DNA from: Candidatus Zixiibacteriota bacterium
Lineage (GTDB): Bacteria; Zixibacteria; MSB-5A5; SM23-73-2
DNA length: 22,142 bases
Reading direction: 5' to 3'
NCBI GenBank assembly: GCA_030615745.1
Contig: JAUWYR010000042.1
Coordinates: forward strand, 1 to 22,142
A program made the position numbers and the translations under genes. Positions 17,109 to 22,142 of this stretch are shown here, piece by piece (within the stretch, counting starts at the first letter, position 1; each line of letters starts with the position of its first letter). Under the pieces are notes generated by a model, which ran no database searches, was not told where the DNA came from, and saw only the letters and a program-made list of their open reading frames with translations.

Positions 17109-17132
17109 GTGAAGGGTACCCTTACCCTTCAC
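17109..17132. repeat. Perfect 10-bp inverted repeat
   Basis: GTGAAGGGTA at 17109-17118 and TACCCTTCAC at 17123-17132 flank a CCCT loop. It could end the rplU-to-CoA-binding transcript, but no T-run follows directly (the next bases are CATTTTAAC), so a Rho-independent terminator is only a weak possibility. The loop continues the GGGTA/TACCC theme of the neighbouring heptamers. Confidence 0.6.
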
Positions 17133-17198
17133 CATTTTAACTAAATTTCACAAGTTTTTTTCTTATCTTTAATTGATTTTATAAAACTTCAATTTACG

Positions 17199-17270
17199 GC
17201 GGGATGAATTCCCGCTACTATGAAGTGTTGAGAAGTTTTGCGGTCATAGAGCGGGGAATTTATCCCCGCT
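17199..17270. repeat. Paired inverted hairpins, REPIN-like element
   Basis: Two related palindromes face each other. The first is GCGGGA-TGAAT-TCCCGC (17199-17215). The second is AGCGGGGA-ATTTA-TCCCCGCT (17250-17270). The reverse complement of the first closely matches the second, so they are inverted copies 34 bases apart, and TATGA/TCATA flank the spacer. This is the layout of REPINs (two REP sequences in inverted order). No transposase of the RAYT type is in the window. The rest of 17133-17390 is AT-rich with no other clear feature except a weak dyad at 17311-17340 followed by a T-run. Confidence 0.65.
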
Positions 17271-17420
17271 AAATAATTATCATCAAGAATTTTTCTTTTT
17301 ATTCTTAGCTTGGATTATCGATGAAAACAAATCCACCGATTTTTTTCTAACCCCATTTAATTAATCCAATTTCAAAATATCAGGTAATCTTTGATTCAAC
17401 CGATACGTATAATAGATAAA

Positions 17421-18224
17421 ATGAGCTATTACCACAGAACATATGATTGGGGCAGAAGAAGGTGGACTAAAGGTGTTAAAAGGCTTATTATTATAAATGT
17501 AGTTATATGGCTTTTGATGCTGGTTGGTTACAATTTGCTCACCCCCTTTGGTCTTACCCCCACTTTAGTTAAAAAAGGATATATCTGGCAACTTTTCACC
17601 TATATGTTCCTTCACGGTGATTTTTTCCATATACTTTTCAATATGTTCATTTTATGGATGTTTGGAAGATCTATCGAGGAGGAATGGGGGACAAAAGAGT
17701 TTGTGAAATACTATTTTATAACCGGCATAGGCGCAGGAGTCTTCACCTTCATCCTCTCGATAAACTCATCTATCCCAACAATCGGAGCCTCCGGCGCAAT
17801 TTTCGGAATACTGGTGGCTTATGCTATGATGTTCCCTAACAGCTTAATCTATGTCTGGTTTTTGTTCCCGGTCAAGGCAAAATATTTAGTTATGTTTTTT
17901 GCTATCCTTGAGCTAATTGCATCGGTGAGATATACTCCTGATGGGATCGGGCATTTCGCTCACTTAGGAGGAATGGTGGTGGGATATCTTTATCTTAAAT
18001 CTGACCGGAGATTATTCGGTTTCCTTAAGTTTTTTAAAAAAATCAAATATAAAAAGAAACTGAGAACAGTTCATAAGAAAAGGGAAAAAACAGAGGAGTT
18101 GATGAAAAGGGTTGACCAGATATTGGACAAGATAAATCAGGTGGGATATGATAACCTATCCAAGGAGGAAAAAAAGATTTTAGAGAAAGCCAGCCACATC
18201 CTTTCAGATGAACAAAGTGGCTGA
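17421..18224 (+). CDS. Rhomboid-family intramembrane serine protease
   Basis: A 267-residue polytopic membrane protease that cuts transmembrane substrates. Six hydrophobic helices lie between about 20 and 193. Catalytic Ser124 is in GASGAIFG, catalytic His181 in GHFAHLGG, and the oxyanion-region His65, His70 and Asn74 are in LHGDFFHILFNM. The cytoplasmic tail has a basic stretch (205-222) and an acidic helical segment, DQILDKINQVGYDNLSKEEK (232-251), a small conserved module found at the end of many such rhomboids. I choose ATG 17421 (MSYYHRTYDW), the start type seen in related proteins. TTG 17391, with CAGG upstream, would add ten residues. A TATAAT at 17408-17413, eight bases before ATG 17421, would allow a leaderless transcript but lacks a -35. 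Confidence 0.93.
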   Translation: MSYYHRTYDWGRRRWTKGVKRLIIINVVIWLLMLVGYNLLTPFGLTPTLVKKGYIWQLFTYMFLHGDFFHILFNMFILWMFGRSIEEEWGTKEFVKYYFITGIGAGVFTFILSINSSIPTIGASGAIFGILVAYAMMFPNSLIYVWFLFPVKAKYLVMFFAILELIASVRYTPDGIGHFAHLGGMVVGYLYLKSDRRLFGFLKFFKKIKYKKKLRTVHKKREKTEELMKRVDQILDKINQVGYDNLSKEEKKILEKASHILSDEQSG

Positions 18225-18257
18225 GGTGTAGCCAGCATATGCGTATGCATTCATACG
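18218..18257 (+). promoter_or_regulatory. Two adjacent small hairpins before response regulator
   Basis: TGGCT (18218-18222) pairs with AGCCA (18230-18234), and CGTATG (18242-18247) pairs with CATACG (18252-18257). The first overlaps the rhomboid stop. The second ends eight bases before the GGGAGGA ribosome binding site (about 18265-18271). They could modulate readthrough or translation of the response regulator, but no T-run follows either. Weak evidence. Confidence 0.3.
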
Positions 18258-18275
18258 AAAAAAAGGGAGGATGCT

Positions 18276-19193
18276 ATGCCAAAAAAGATTTTGGTTGCAG
18301 ACGATTCTTTTGCCATAAGGAGTGTGGCAGAATCCCTTCTCAGTCAAAAGGGATATGAGGTCCTGTGTGCCAGCAATGGCGCAGAAGCGTGGGAATTGAT
18401 CAGGATGACAAAACCTGATCTTATTTTTTTAGATCACTCCCTGCCAGATCTGGAAACAGACAAAATCTGTGAAAAGATAAAAAAACAGAGTGATTTAAAA
18501 GATATACCTGTAGTTGTTCTTCTGGGAACTAATGAGGTTAAAAAGCAGGGTAAGTTTAAAGATTTAGGAGTGGACGCTTTTGTGCTCAAGCCTTTTACAC
18601 CAAAGGAATTTTTAACGAAAGTTGAGCTTTTTTCTGAGTTGAAGCCTTCTTCTGAACAAAGATCATCTGAAAAAAAAGAAGAGAAAAAAACCCAGGTTCA
18701 CGGATATGACTGGTTCATCTCAGAGATGAAAAAGGAGATGGGGCAGGTTCTGCCTGAAAAGTCTTTTGATGAGCAAAAAGATAAAAAAGAGTCAACTGAG
18801 GAAATTGTTCTAAATCAAGACTTAGAGAAAAAAGCTCTTTCACAGGAAAATGACAAAGAATTCAAGGTGAAGGAGCTGGATTCTCGAAAAGAAGGCTATG
18901 ATAACTTCATCTTTGAGCAAAAAAAACAAGATAAAAAAGACCTCACAACCCAAGAGGTGGTTTACACTGAACTTAAATTCGATGATGAGCCAGAAAAGAA
19001 AAGGTCTGAACAAAAAAATGCGAAGCATCCTTCGAAGAGGTCTTTGGATGTGACCTTTTCAGATTTCGATTACAAAGAGATAACAGATAAATTGGTTGAG
19101 CAGATCTCCACCAAAATAGCAGAAAAAATCGCCTCTATGATCGATAGAAAGGTTTTAGAGGAGGAGATAAAAAAGAGACTGGGGGAGTTTTAG
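18276..19193 (+). CDS. Response regulator receiver protein with unique C-terminal tail
   Basis: A 305-residue protein. Residues 1-120 are a complete receiver domain: acidic pair Asp9/Asp10, phosphorylation site Asp53 (FLDHSLP), Thr85 and Lys105 (LKPF). The remaining 185 residues match no output domain I know. About 125-260 is lysine/glutamate-rich and probably disordered, and carries two copies of one motif, GYDWFISEMKK (143-153) and GYDNFIFEQKK (207-217). The last ~38 residues (268-305) form an amphipathic helix with regular I/L/V spacing. No DNA-binding, kinase or GGDEF domain is present. The ATG at 18276 has a strong GGGAGGA site. No histidine kinase gene is nearby. It may be a signalling adaptor; function is unknown. 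Confidence 0.85.
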   Translation: MPKKILVADDSFAIRSVAESLLSQKGYEVLCASNGAEAWELIRMTKPDLIFLDHSLPDLETDKICEKIKKQSDLKDIPVVVLLGTNEVKKQGKFKDLGVDAFVLKPFTPKEFLTKVELFSELKPSSEQRSSEKKEEKKTQVHGYDWFISEMKKEMGQVLPEKSFDEQKDKKESTEEIVLNQDLEKKALSQENDKEFKVKELDSRKEGYDNFIFEQKKQDKKDLTTQEVVYTELKFDDEPEKKRSEQKNAKHPSKRSLDVTFSDFDYKEITDKLVEQISTKIAEKIASMIDRKVLEEEIKKRLGEF

Positions 19194-19228
19194 GAATTTA
19201 AATCAAGCATCTAACCTTTCTGTGGAGT

Positions 19229-19337
19229 GTAAACCTTCAGGTTTACTTGGTCAAGCGACAGCTTGACCTAACTTGCATATGTGGAGTGTAAACCCTTCAG
19301 GCTTACAAGTCAAGCTAAAGCTTGACACTCCATATGC
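19229..19337. repeat. Two copies of a nested palindromic element (TGGAGTGTAAAC type)
   Basis: Both copies start TGGAGTGTAAAC. Copy one: GTAAACC-TTCA-GGTTTAC (19229-19246) then GGTCAAGC-GACA-GCTTGACC (19249-19268). Copy two: a diverged GTAAACCC-TTCA-GGCTTAC (19288-19306) then GTCAAGCT-AA-AGCTTGAC (19309-19326). Copy two is also closed by an outer repeat, GCATATGTGGAGTGT (19275-19289) against ACACTCCATATGC (19325-19337). This is part of a 502-base region (19194-19695) without a credible gene. Confidence 0.7.
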
Positions 19338-19380
19338 TTCTTGAGTGTGCGAAGTCTCTTGACCTTCGGCATCTTGACGA

Positions 19381-19436
19381 TAAACCTTTCCTGGCCGGAC
19401 AGGCAGGTTTACAAAAAAATAAAGCTAAAGCTTTAT
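19381..19436. repeat. Palindromes TAAACCT/AGGTTTA and ATAAAGCT/AGCTTTAT
   Basis: TAAACCT (19381-19387) pairs with AGGTTTA (19405-19411), with inner CCTG/CAGG (19390-19393, 19400-19403). ATAAAGCTAA-AGCTTTAT (19419-19436) follows and continues into ACTCCA. The same AAAGCT...AGCTTTATACTCCA ends bracket 19549-19594. They share the ACTCCA end with the copies at 19229-19337, so they look like shortened members of one family. Confidence 0.55.
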
Positions 19437-19461
19437 ACTCCAAATTACTTTTTTAAAGTGC

Positions 19462-19516
19462 CTGTCGGGTCCCCAGACCCGACAGACCTATCCCGCCAGG
19501 TCGGGGACCTGGCGGG
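19462..19516. repeat. Doublet of strong GC-rich hairpins
   Basis: CTGTCGGGTC-CCCA-GACCCGACAG (19462-19485) and CCCGCCAGGTC-GGG-GACCTGGCGGG (19492-19516) are perfect 10-bp and 11-bp stems six bases apart, in otherwise AT-rich DNA. Neither is followed by a T-run. Their base composition and pairing suggest an inserted repeat unit, REPIN-like, not a terminator. Confidence 0.7.
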
Positions 19517-19548
19517 CACAAATTGATGACCACCAAGTTTGCTAAAAG

Positions 19549-19594
19549 ATAAAGCTGAAGTTATTGTCACACTTAGACTGAGCTTTATACTCCA
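19549..19594. repeat. ATAAAGCT...AGCTTTATACTCCA inverted repeat
   Basis: ATAAAGCT at 19549-19556 and AGCTTTAT at 19581-19588 form 8-bp ends around a 24-base spacer, and the right end continues to ACTCCA. It matches the 19419-19436 palindrome with a longer loop. A tandem decamer (TCGGTATCTT, TCGGTATCTC) follows at 19601-19620. Confidence 0.5.
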
Positions 19595-19695
19595 GTATAT
19601 TCGGTATCTTTCGGTATCTCAAATTTAGCTGAGTAGGCAAGGTAAATTTTTCAATAGGCTTTCCGTATTAATAATATAGAATCGGAGGATTTGTA

Positions 19696-20442
19696 TTGGG
19701 TGCTGAGCTAAAAGACATCACTATTTTTATCGCCTTTTTAGGGGGAATAATCTCATTTGTCTCCCCCTGCGTTCTGCCATTAATCCCCGGCTATCTTTCG
19801 TTTATCTCCGGGGTTTCAATCGAAGAGATGAAGGATAAAACTGAGAAAGCTAAGGTTACCAAAAAGGTAGCAATGAATTCTTTGTTTTTCATCTTTGGAT
19901 TTTCCGTTGTCTTTATTTTACTTGGCGCCTCCTCCACATTCTTAGGAAATTTCATCTTAGCACATAAGTTCACTTGGTTCAATAAAATAGCAGGTGGGAT
20001 AGTTATCCTCTTCGGATTGCATCTTTTAGGCGTTTTCAAAATATCATTTCTGAACTATGAGAAAAGATTTCACATAAGACGAAAATCATTCGGAATCTTG
20101 GGCTCATTTTTGATCGGCTTTGCCTTTGCTTTTGGCTGGACACCCTGTGTTGGACCAATCTTAGCTCCTATCTTAGGAATGGCTGCTTTAAAAGAGAGCG
20201 TTATGCAAGGTATTTTGCTTCTGGCTTTTTACTCTTTGGGTTTGGGTATCCCATTTTTCATCGCGGGAATAGGGTTCAACACTTTTTTAAGAGTTTTTCA
20301 AAAAGTAAAAAGATATTTTAATATCATCGAGATAATAAGCGGTCTTTTTCTAATTGGAGTTGGTCTTTTGATCTTCACCAATTCTTTTTTCTATTTAGCT
20401 GGTCTTTTAACAAGATTGTTTCCCGGGCTAACAGTGGGATGA
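19696..20442 (+). CDS. ccdA: CcdA-type cytochrome c biogenesis / thiol-disulfide transporter
   Basis: A 248-residue polytopic protein of the CcdA/DsbD-beta family, which carries reducing power from cytoplasmic thioredoxin across the inner membrane. The two redox cysteines are Cys25 in SPCVLPLIPGY and Cys151 in GWTPCVGP, each next to proline as in the family. Six hydrophobic segments are visible at about 8-40, 60-85, 96-118, 132-160, 168-195 and 205-245. The start is TTG at 19696 with a strong GGAGG site at 19684-19688. No cytochrome c maturation partner (resA, ccsB) or DsbD periplasmic domain is nearby. The thioredoxin at 16.3 kb is a plausible electron donor, which is inference. Confidence 0.92.
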   Translation: MGAELKDITIFIAFLGGIISFVSPCVLPLIPGYLSFISGVSIEEMKDKTEKAKVTKKVAMNSLFFIFGFSVVFILLGASSTFLGNFILAHKFTWFNKIAGGIVILFGLHLLGVFKISFLNYEKRFHIRRKSFGILGSFLIGFAFAFGWTPCVGPILAPILGMAALKESVMQGILLLAFYSLGLGIPFFIAGIGFNTFLRVFQKVKRYFNIIEIISGLFLIGVGLLIFTNSFFYLAGLLTRLFPGLTVG

Positions 20443-20479
20443 CTTTTTATTGCTTGTCCAAACAAAATAAACCCAATAC

Positions 20480-20539
20480 GTAGGGGAGACCCTTGTGGTC
20501 TCCCGCTGGCAGTCGGGAGGGGACAAGCCCCTCCCCTAC
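20480..20539. repeat. Nested palindrome doublet, GTAGGGGAG type
   Basis: GTAGGGGAG (20480-20488) and CTCCCCTAC (20531-20539) close a 60-bp unit. Inside are GGGAGACC-CTTGT-GGTCTCCC (20484-20504) and GGGAGGGG-ACAAG-CCCCTCCC (20515-20535). The two loops, CTTGT and ACAAG, are reverse complements. It lies in the 288-base gap between ccdA and the DUF362 gene. The unit resembles dispersed GC-rich repeats I recall from other bacterial genomes. The rest of the gap is AT-rich with a TATAAT at 20697-20702 that may be a -10 for the DUF362 gene (weak TTCATA 18 bases upstream). Confidence 0.65.
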
Positions 20540-20751
20540 AGAAAAATCCGAAGGATCTTGACGATTTGCATTATTTAATTGGAATGGTATTACCTATGTT
20601 TTTTATCAATGAATTTAAAAAATCTTTAATCTATTTTTCTTTTGTCTGTAAGCTGGGCAGGTAATGAAAATATTCATAAACTTTTGTCCGACAAGTTATA
20701 ATATAGACGTTCAGTTCATCTAAACAAATTTTGAATTATTTCGAGCCTTCT

Positions 20752-21678
20752 ATGAGAAAGATTTCAAGAAGAGATTTTATAAAAAGTTCAATTGGCTTGG
20801 CAACAACCACGCCTTTTTTAGCTTTCAATCTTGAAAAAAACTTAGCTGAGATCGAAAAAGAACTGGTGGAGTTCCCTGATTTAGCTGTTGTTACCAATGG
20901 AGAGCCGAAAGATCTAACAAGAGGAGCGCTTGAGCTTTTAGGTGGGATGAAAAGGTTTGTTTCAAAAGGTGATATAGTTGTTGTCAAGCCGAATATTGGC
21001 TGGGACAGAAATCCAGAGCAAGCAGCAAATACCAATCCTGAAGTTGTGGCTGAGATTGTCAGACTATGTCTTGACGCAGGGGCAAAAAAGGTCAAGGTTT
21101 TCGACCGTCCCTGCAACACCGCATCGAGATGTTATGAGAACTCTGGGATAAAAAAGTCCGCATCTGAGGCTGGAGCTGAGGTAAGCTATGTGGTTGATTA
21201 TGGTTTTGTCAAAACCAAATTCCCGGAGGGGATAAAGTTGAAATCCTGGGAGATATATAAGCCCGCCTTAGATTGCGATCTTTTGATCAATGTCCCTGTT
21301 GCCAAGCATCACAGCCTTACGAGATTGACCTTGGGAATGAAAAACCTTATGGGGATAATGGGAGGTGACAGAGGAAAAATTCACTGGAACATCGATGAGA
21401 ATTTAGCTGACCTTTCAAATTTCGTAAGACCTAAATTGACAATATTGGATGCTGTCAGAATTCTTATAAGAAACGGTCCCCAGGGTGGTAGGTTAAAAGA
21501 TGTCAAAAAGATAGATACAATCGTTGCAGGTGAAAAGGTTGCCTCAGTGGATGCTTATGGTGCAACCCTTTTTGGATTGAGTCCTTCTGATCTGGGCTCT
21601 GTCAAACTCGGAGAAAAGCTCGGCTTAGGAGAGATAGATTTTAAAAAACTCTGGATTAAAAAAACAAGCCTCTCTTAA
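20752..21678 (+). CDS. DUF362 protein with Tat signal
   Basis: A 308-residue DUF362-family protein. The start MRKISRRDFIKSS has the twin-arginine motif (Arg6, Arg7) followed by a weakly hydrophobic stretch to about 26, so the folded protein is probably exported or membrane-tethered. Family features are VVKPNIGWD (77-85), NTNPEVVAEIV (93-103), AGAKKVKVFDRP (109-120), LINVPVAKHH (178-187) and MKNLMG (197-202). Cys106, 121, 127 and 175 are scattered, and there is no ferredoxin domain of the kind some longer DUF362 proteins have. ATG 20752 is chosen since the Tat motif falls right behind it; TTG 20731 would add seven residues. The next gene, 17 bases on, encodes a polyferredoxin-like protein, suggesting a redox unit. 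Confidence 0.88.
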   Translation: MRKISRRDFIKSSIGLATTTPFLAFNLEKNLAEIEKELVEFPDLAVVTNGEPKDLTRGALELLGGMKRFVSKGDIVVVKPNIGWDRNPEQAANTNPEVVAEIVRLCLDAGAKKVKVFDRPCNTASRCYENSGIKKSASEAGAEVSYVVDYGFVKTKFPEGIKLKSWEIYKPALDCDLLINVPVAKHHSLTRLTLGMKNLMGIMGGDRGKIHWNIDENLADLSNFVRPKLTILDAVRILIRNGPQGGRLKDVKKIDTIVAGEKVASVDAYGATLFGLSPSDLGSVKLGEKLGLGEIDFKKLWIKKTSLS

Positions 21679-21695
21679 AAGGGGGTAAATTTTTT

Positions 21696-22142
21696 ATGAG
21701 AACTCTCAGGAGATTCACTCAGATTCTTTTTTTTATTTTTTTTATACATCTTTTCTTTTCCGCAAGCTACCCTTTAACTTCAAAAATACCAATTGACCTT
21801 TTTTTGCGAGCTGACCCTTTGATTGCTATTTCATCAATTGTTTCCTCACGTGCTTTTATCAATAAATTTACCATAGCATTTATCTTAGTTCTTTTAACCA
21901 TTCCCTTAGGAAAATTCTTCTGCGGTTGGGTCTGTCCTCTGGGAACAGCTCTGGATGGGGTTAGTTATCTAACCAAGAACAAGATTGGAAAAAGTATAAA
22001 AAAACTTCAAACTTTAAAATATTATATTTTAATATTTTTATTAATCGGAGTCTTATTCTCATCCCAGTTAGTCTGGTTTTTAGATCCTATTGCTCTTTTG
22101 AGCAGAAGTTTGACTTTATCGGTTTTCCCCATTGTTACACTT
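21696..22142 (+). CDS. NapH/polyferredoxin-like membrane 4Fe-4S protein (partial)
   Basis: The frame opens at ATG 21696 and runs to the window edge without a stop (149 codons). A GGGGG element lies at 21681-21685. Residues about 8-25, 57-75 and 109-126 are hydrophobic helices. FFCGWVCPLGTALD (75-88) is the motif of the NapH/CcoG-type membrane polyferredoxins, next to a membrane helix, and WFLDPIALLSR (127-137) is also typical of this group. The 4Fe-4S ferredoxin cysteines expected near the C-terminus would lie beyond the window. Together with DUF362 it likely forms a membrane electron-transfer pair; the partner redox reaction is unknown. Confidence 0.85.
   Translation, partial: MRTLRRFTQILFFIFFIHLFFSASYPLTSKIPIDLFLRADPLIAISSIVSSRAFINKFTIAFILVLLTIPLGKFFCGWVCPLGTALDGVSYLTKNKIGKSIKKLQTLKYYILIFLLIGVLFSSQLVWFLDPIALLSRSLTLSVFPIVTL

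Noticed and set aside
17311-17340. Possible Rho-independent terminator (TGGATT/AATCCA dyad near a T-run)
   Set aside because: Stem is AT-rich, 6 bp only, with competing pairings and the T-run begins five bases after the stem; too weak to call.
19341-19526. A 61-codon open frame on the + strand
   Set aside because: It lies wholly inside the palindromic repeat island, contains the GC-rich hairpin pair and has no ribosome binding site or recognisable protein pattern.
20731-20751. TTG start for the DUF362 protein
   Set aside because: It would place seven extra residues before the Tat motif and has no ribosome binding site; ATG 20752 is the simpler choice.

Overview
The window reads as a chromosomal housekeeping segment from an AT-rich, Gram-negative, probably uncultivated bacterium. 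All recognisable genes lie on the + strand. An outer membrane with lipid A is implied by a BamA-type Omp85 protein, a Skp/OmpH-like chaperone, LpxD and an MlaE/MlaF-type lipid transporter pair. The gene mix, the frequent TTG/GTG starts and the intergenic palindromes suggest a candidate phylum near the FCB group. That placement is inference; no rRNA or other decisive marker is present.

Layout. Positions 2-943 hold the 3' end of coaBC and a family-4 uracil-DNA glycosylase gene. dnaB (1012-2409) follows a heptamer repeat array. Then come mlaE, mlaF, radA, a small unrecognised gene and a flavin reductase-like gene (2430-6243). Next is tgt-yajC-def (6304-8373), then a promoter and fmt-DUF116-RNase G (8525-11761). 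A second, better promoter precedes rplU-bamA-ompH-lpxD-trx-CoA-binding protein (11908-17033). The last quarter is looser: rhomboid protease, a response regulator with a novel-looking tail, CcdA, a Tat-exported DUF362 protein and the start of a NapH-like polyferredoxin that runs off the window.

Functional groups. Envelope assembly is covered by BamA, Skp, LpxD and MlaEF. Translation and RNA processing are covered by Tgt, Def, Fmt, RNase G and bL21. DNA replication and repair are covered by DnaB, RadA and UDG. Thiol or iron-sulfur redox across the membrane is suggested by thioredoxin, CcdA, DUF362 and the polyferredoxin. Several textbook partners are missing next to their usual neighbours: rpmA after rplU, secDF after yajC, an MCE/mlaD gene after mlaEF, and fabZ/lpxA after lpxD.

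No mobile element, CRISPR array, tRNA or rRNA was found. The most unusual content lies between genes: two arrays of 7-bp units placed directly at stop codons, and three clusters of paired palindromes (17.1-17.3, 19.2-19.6 and 20.5 kb) that look like dispersed, REPIN- or MITE-like repeat families. The best protein candidates for new biology are the response regulator's low-complexity tail with a duplicated GYDxFIxExKK motif, the 99-residue gene downstream of radA, and the DUF116 gene between fmt and the RNase G gene.
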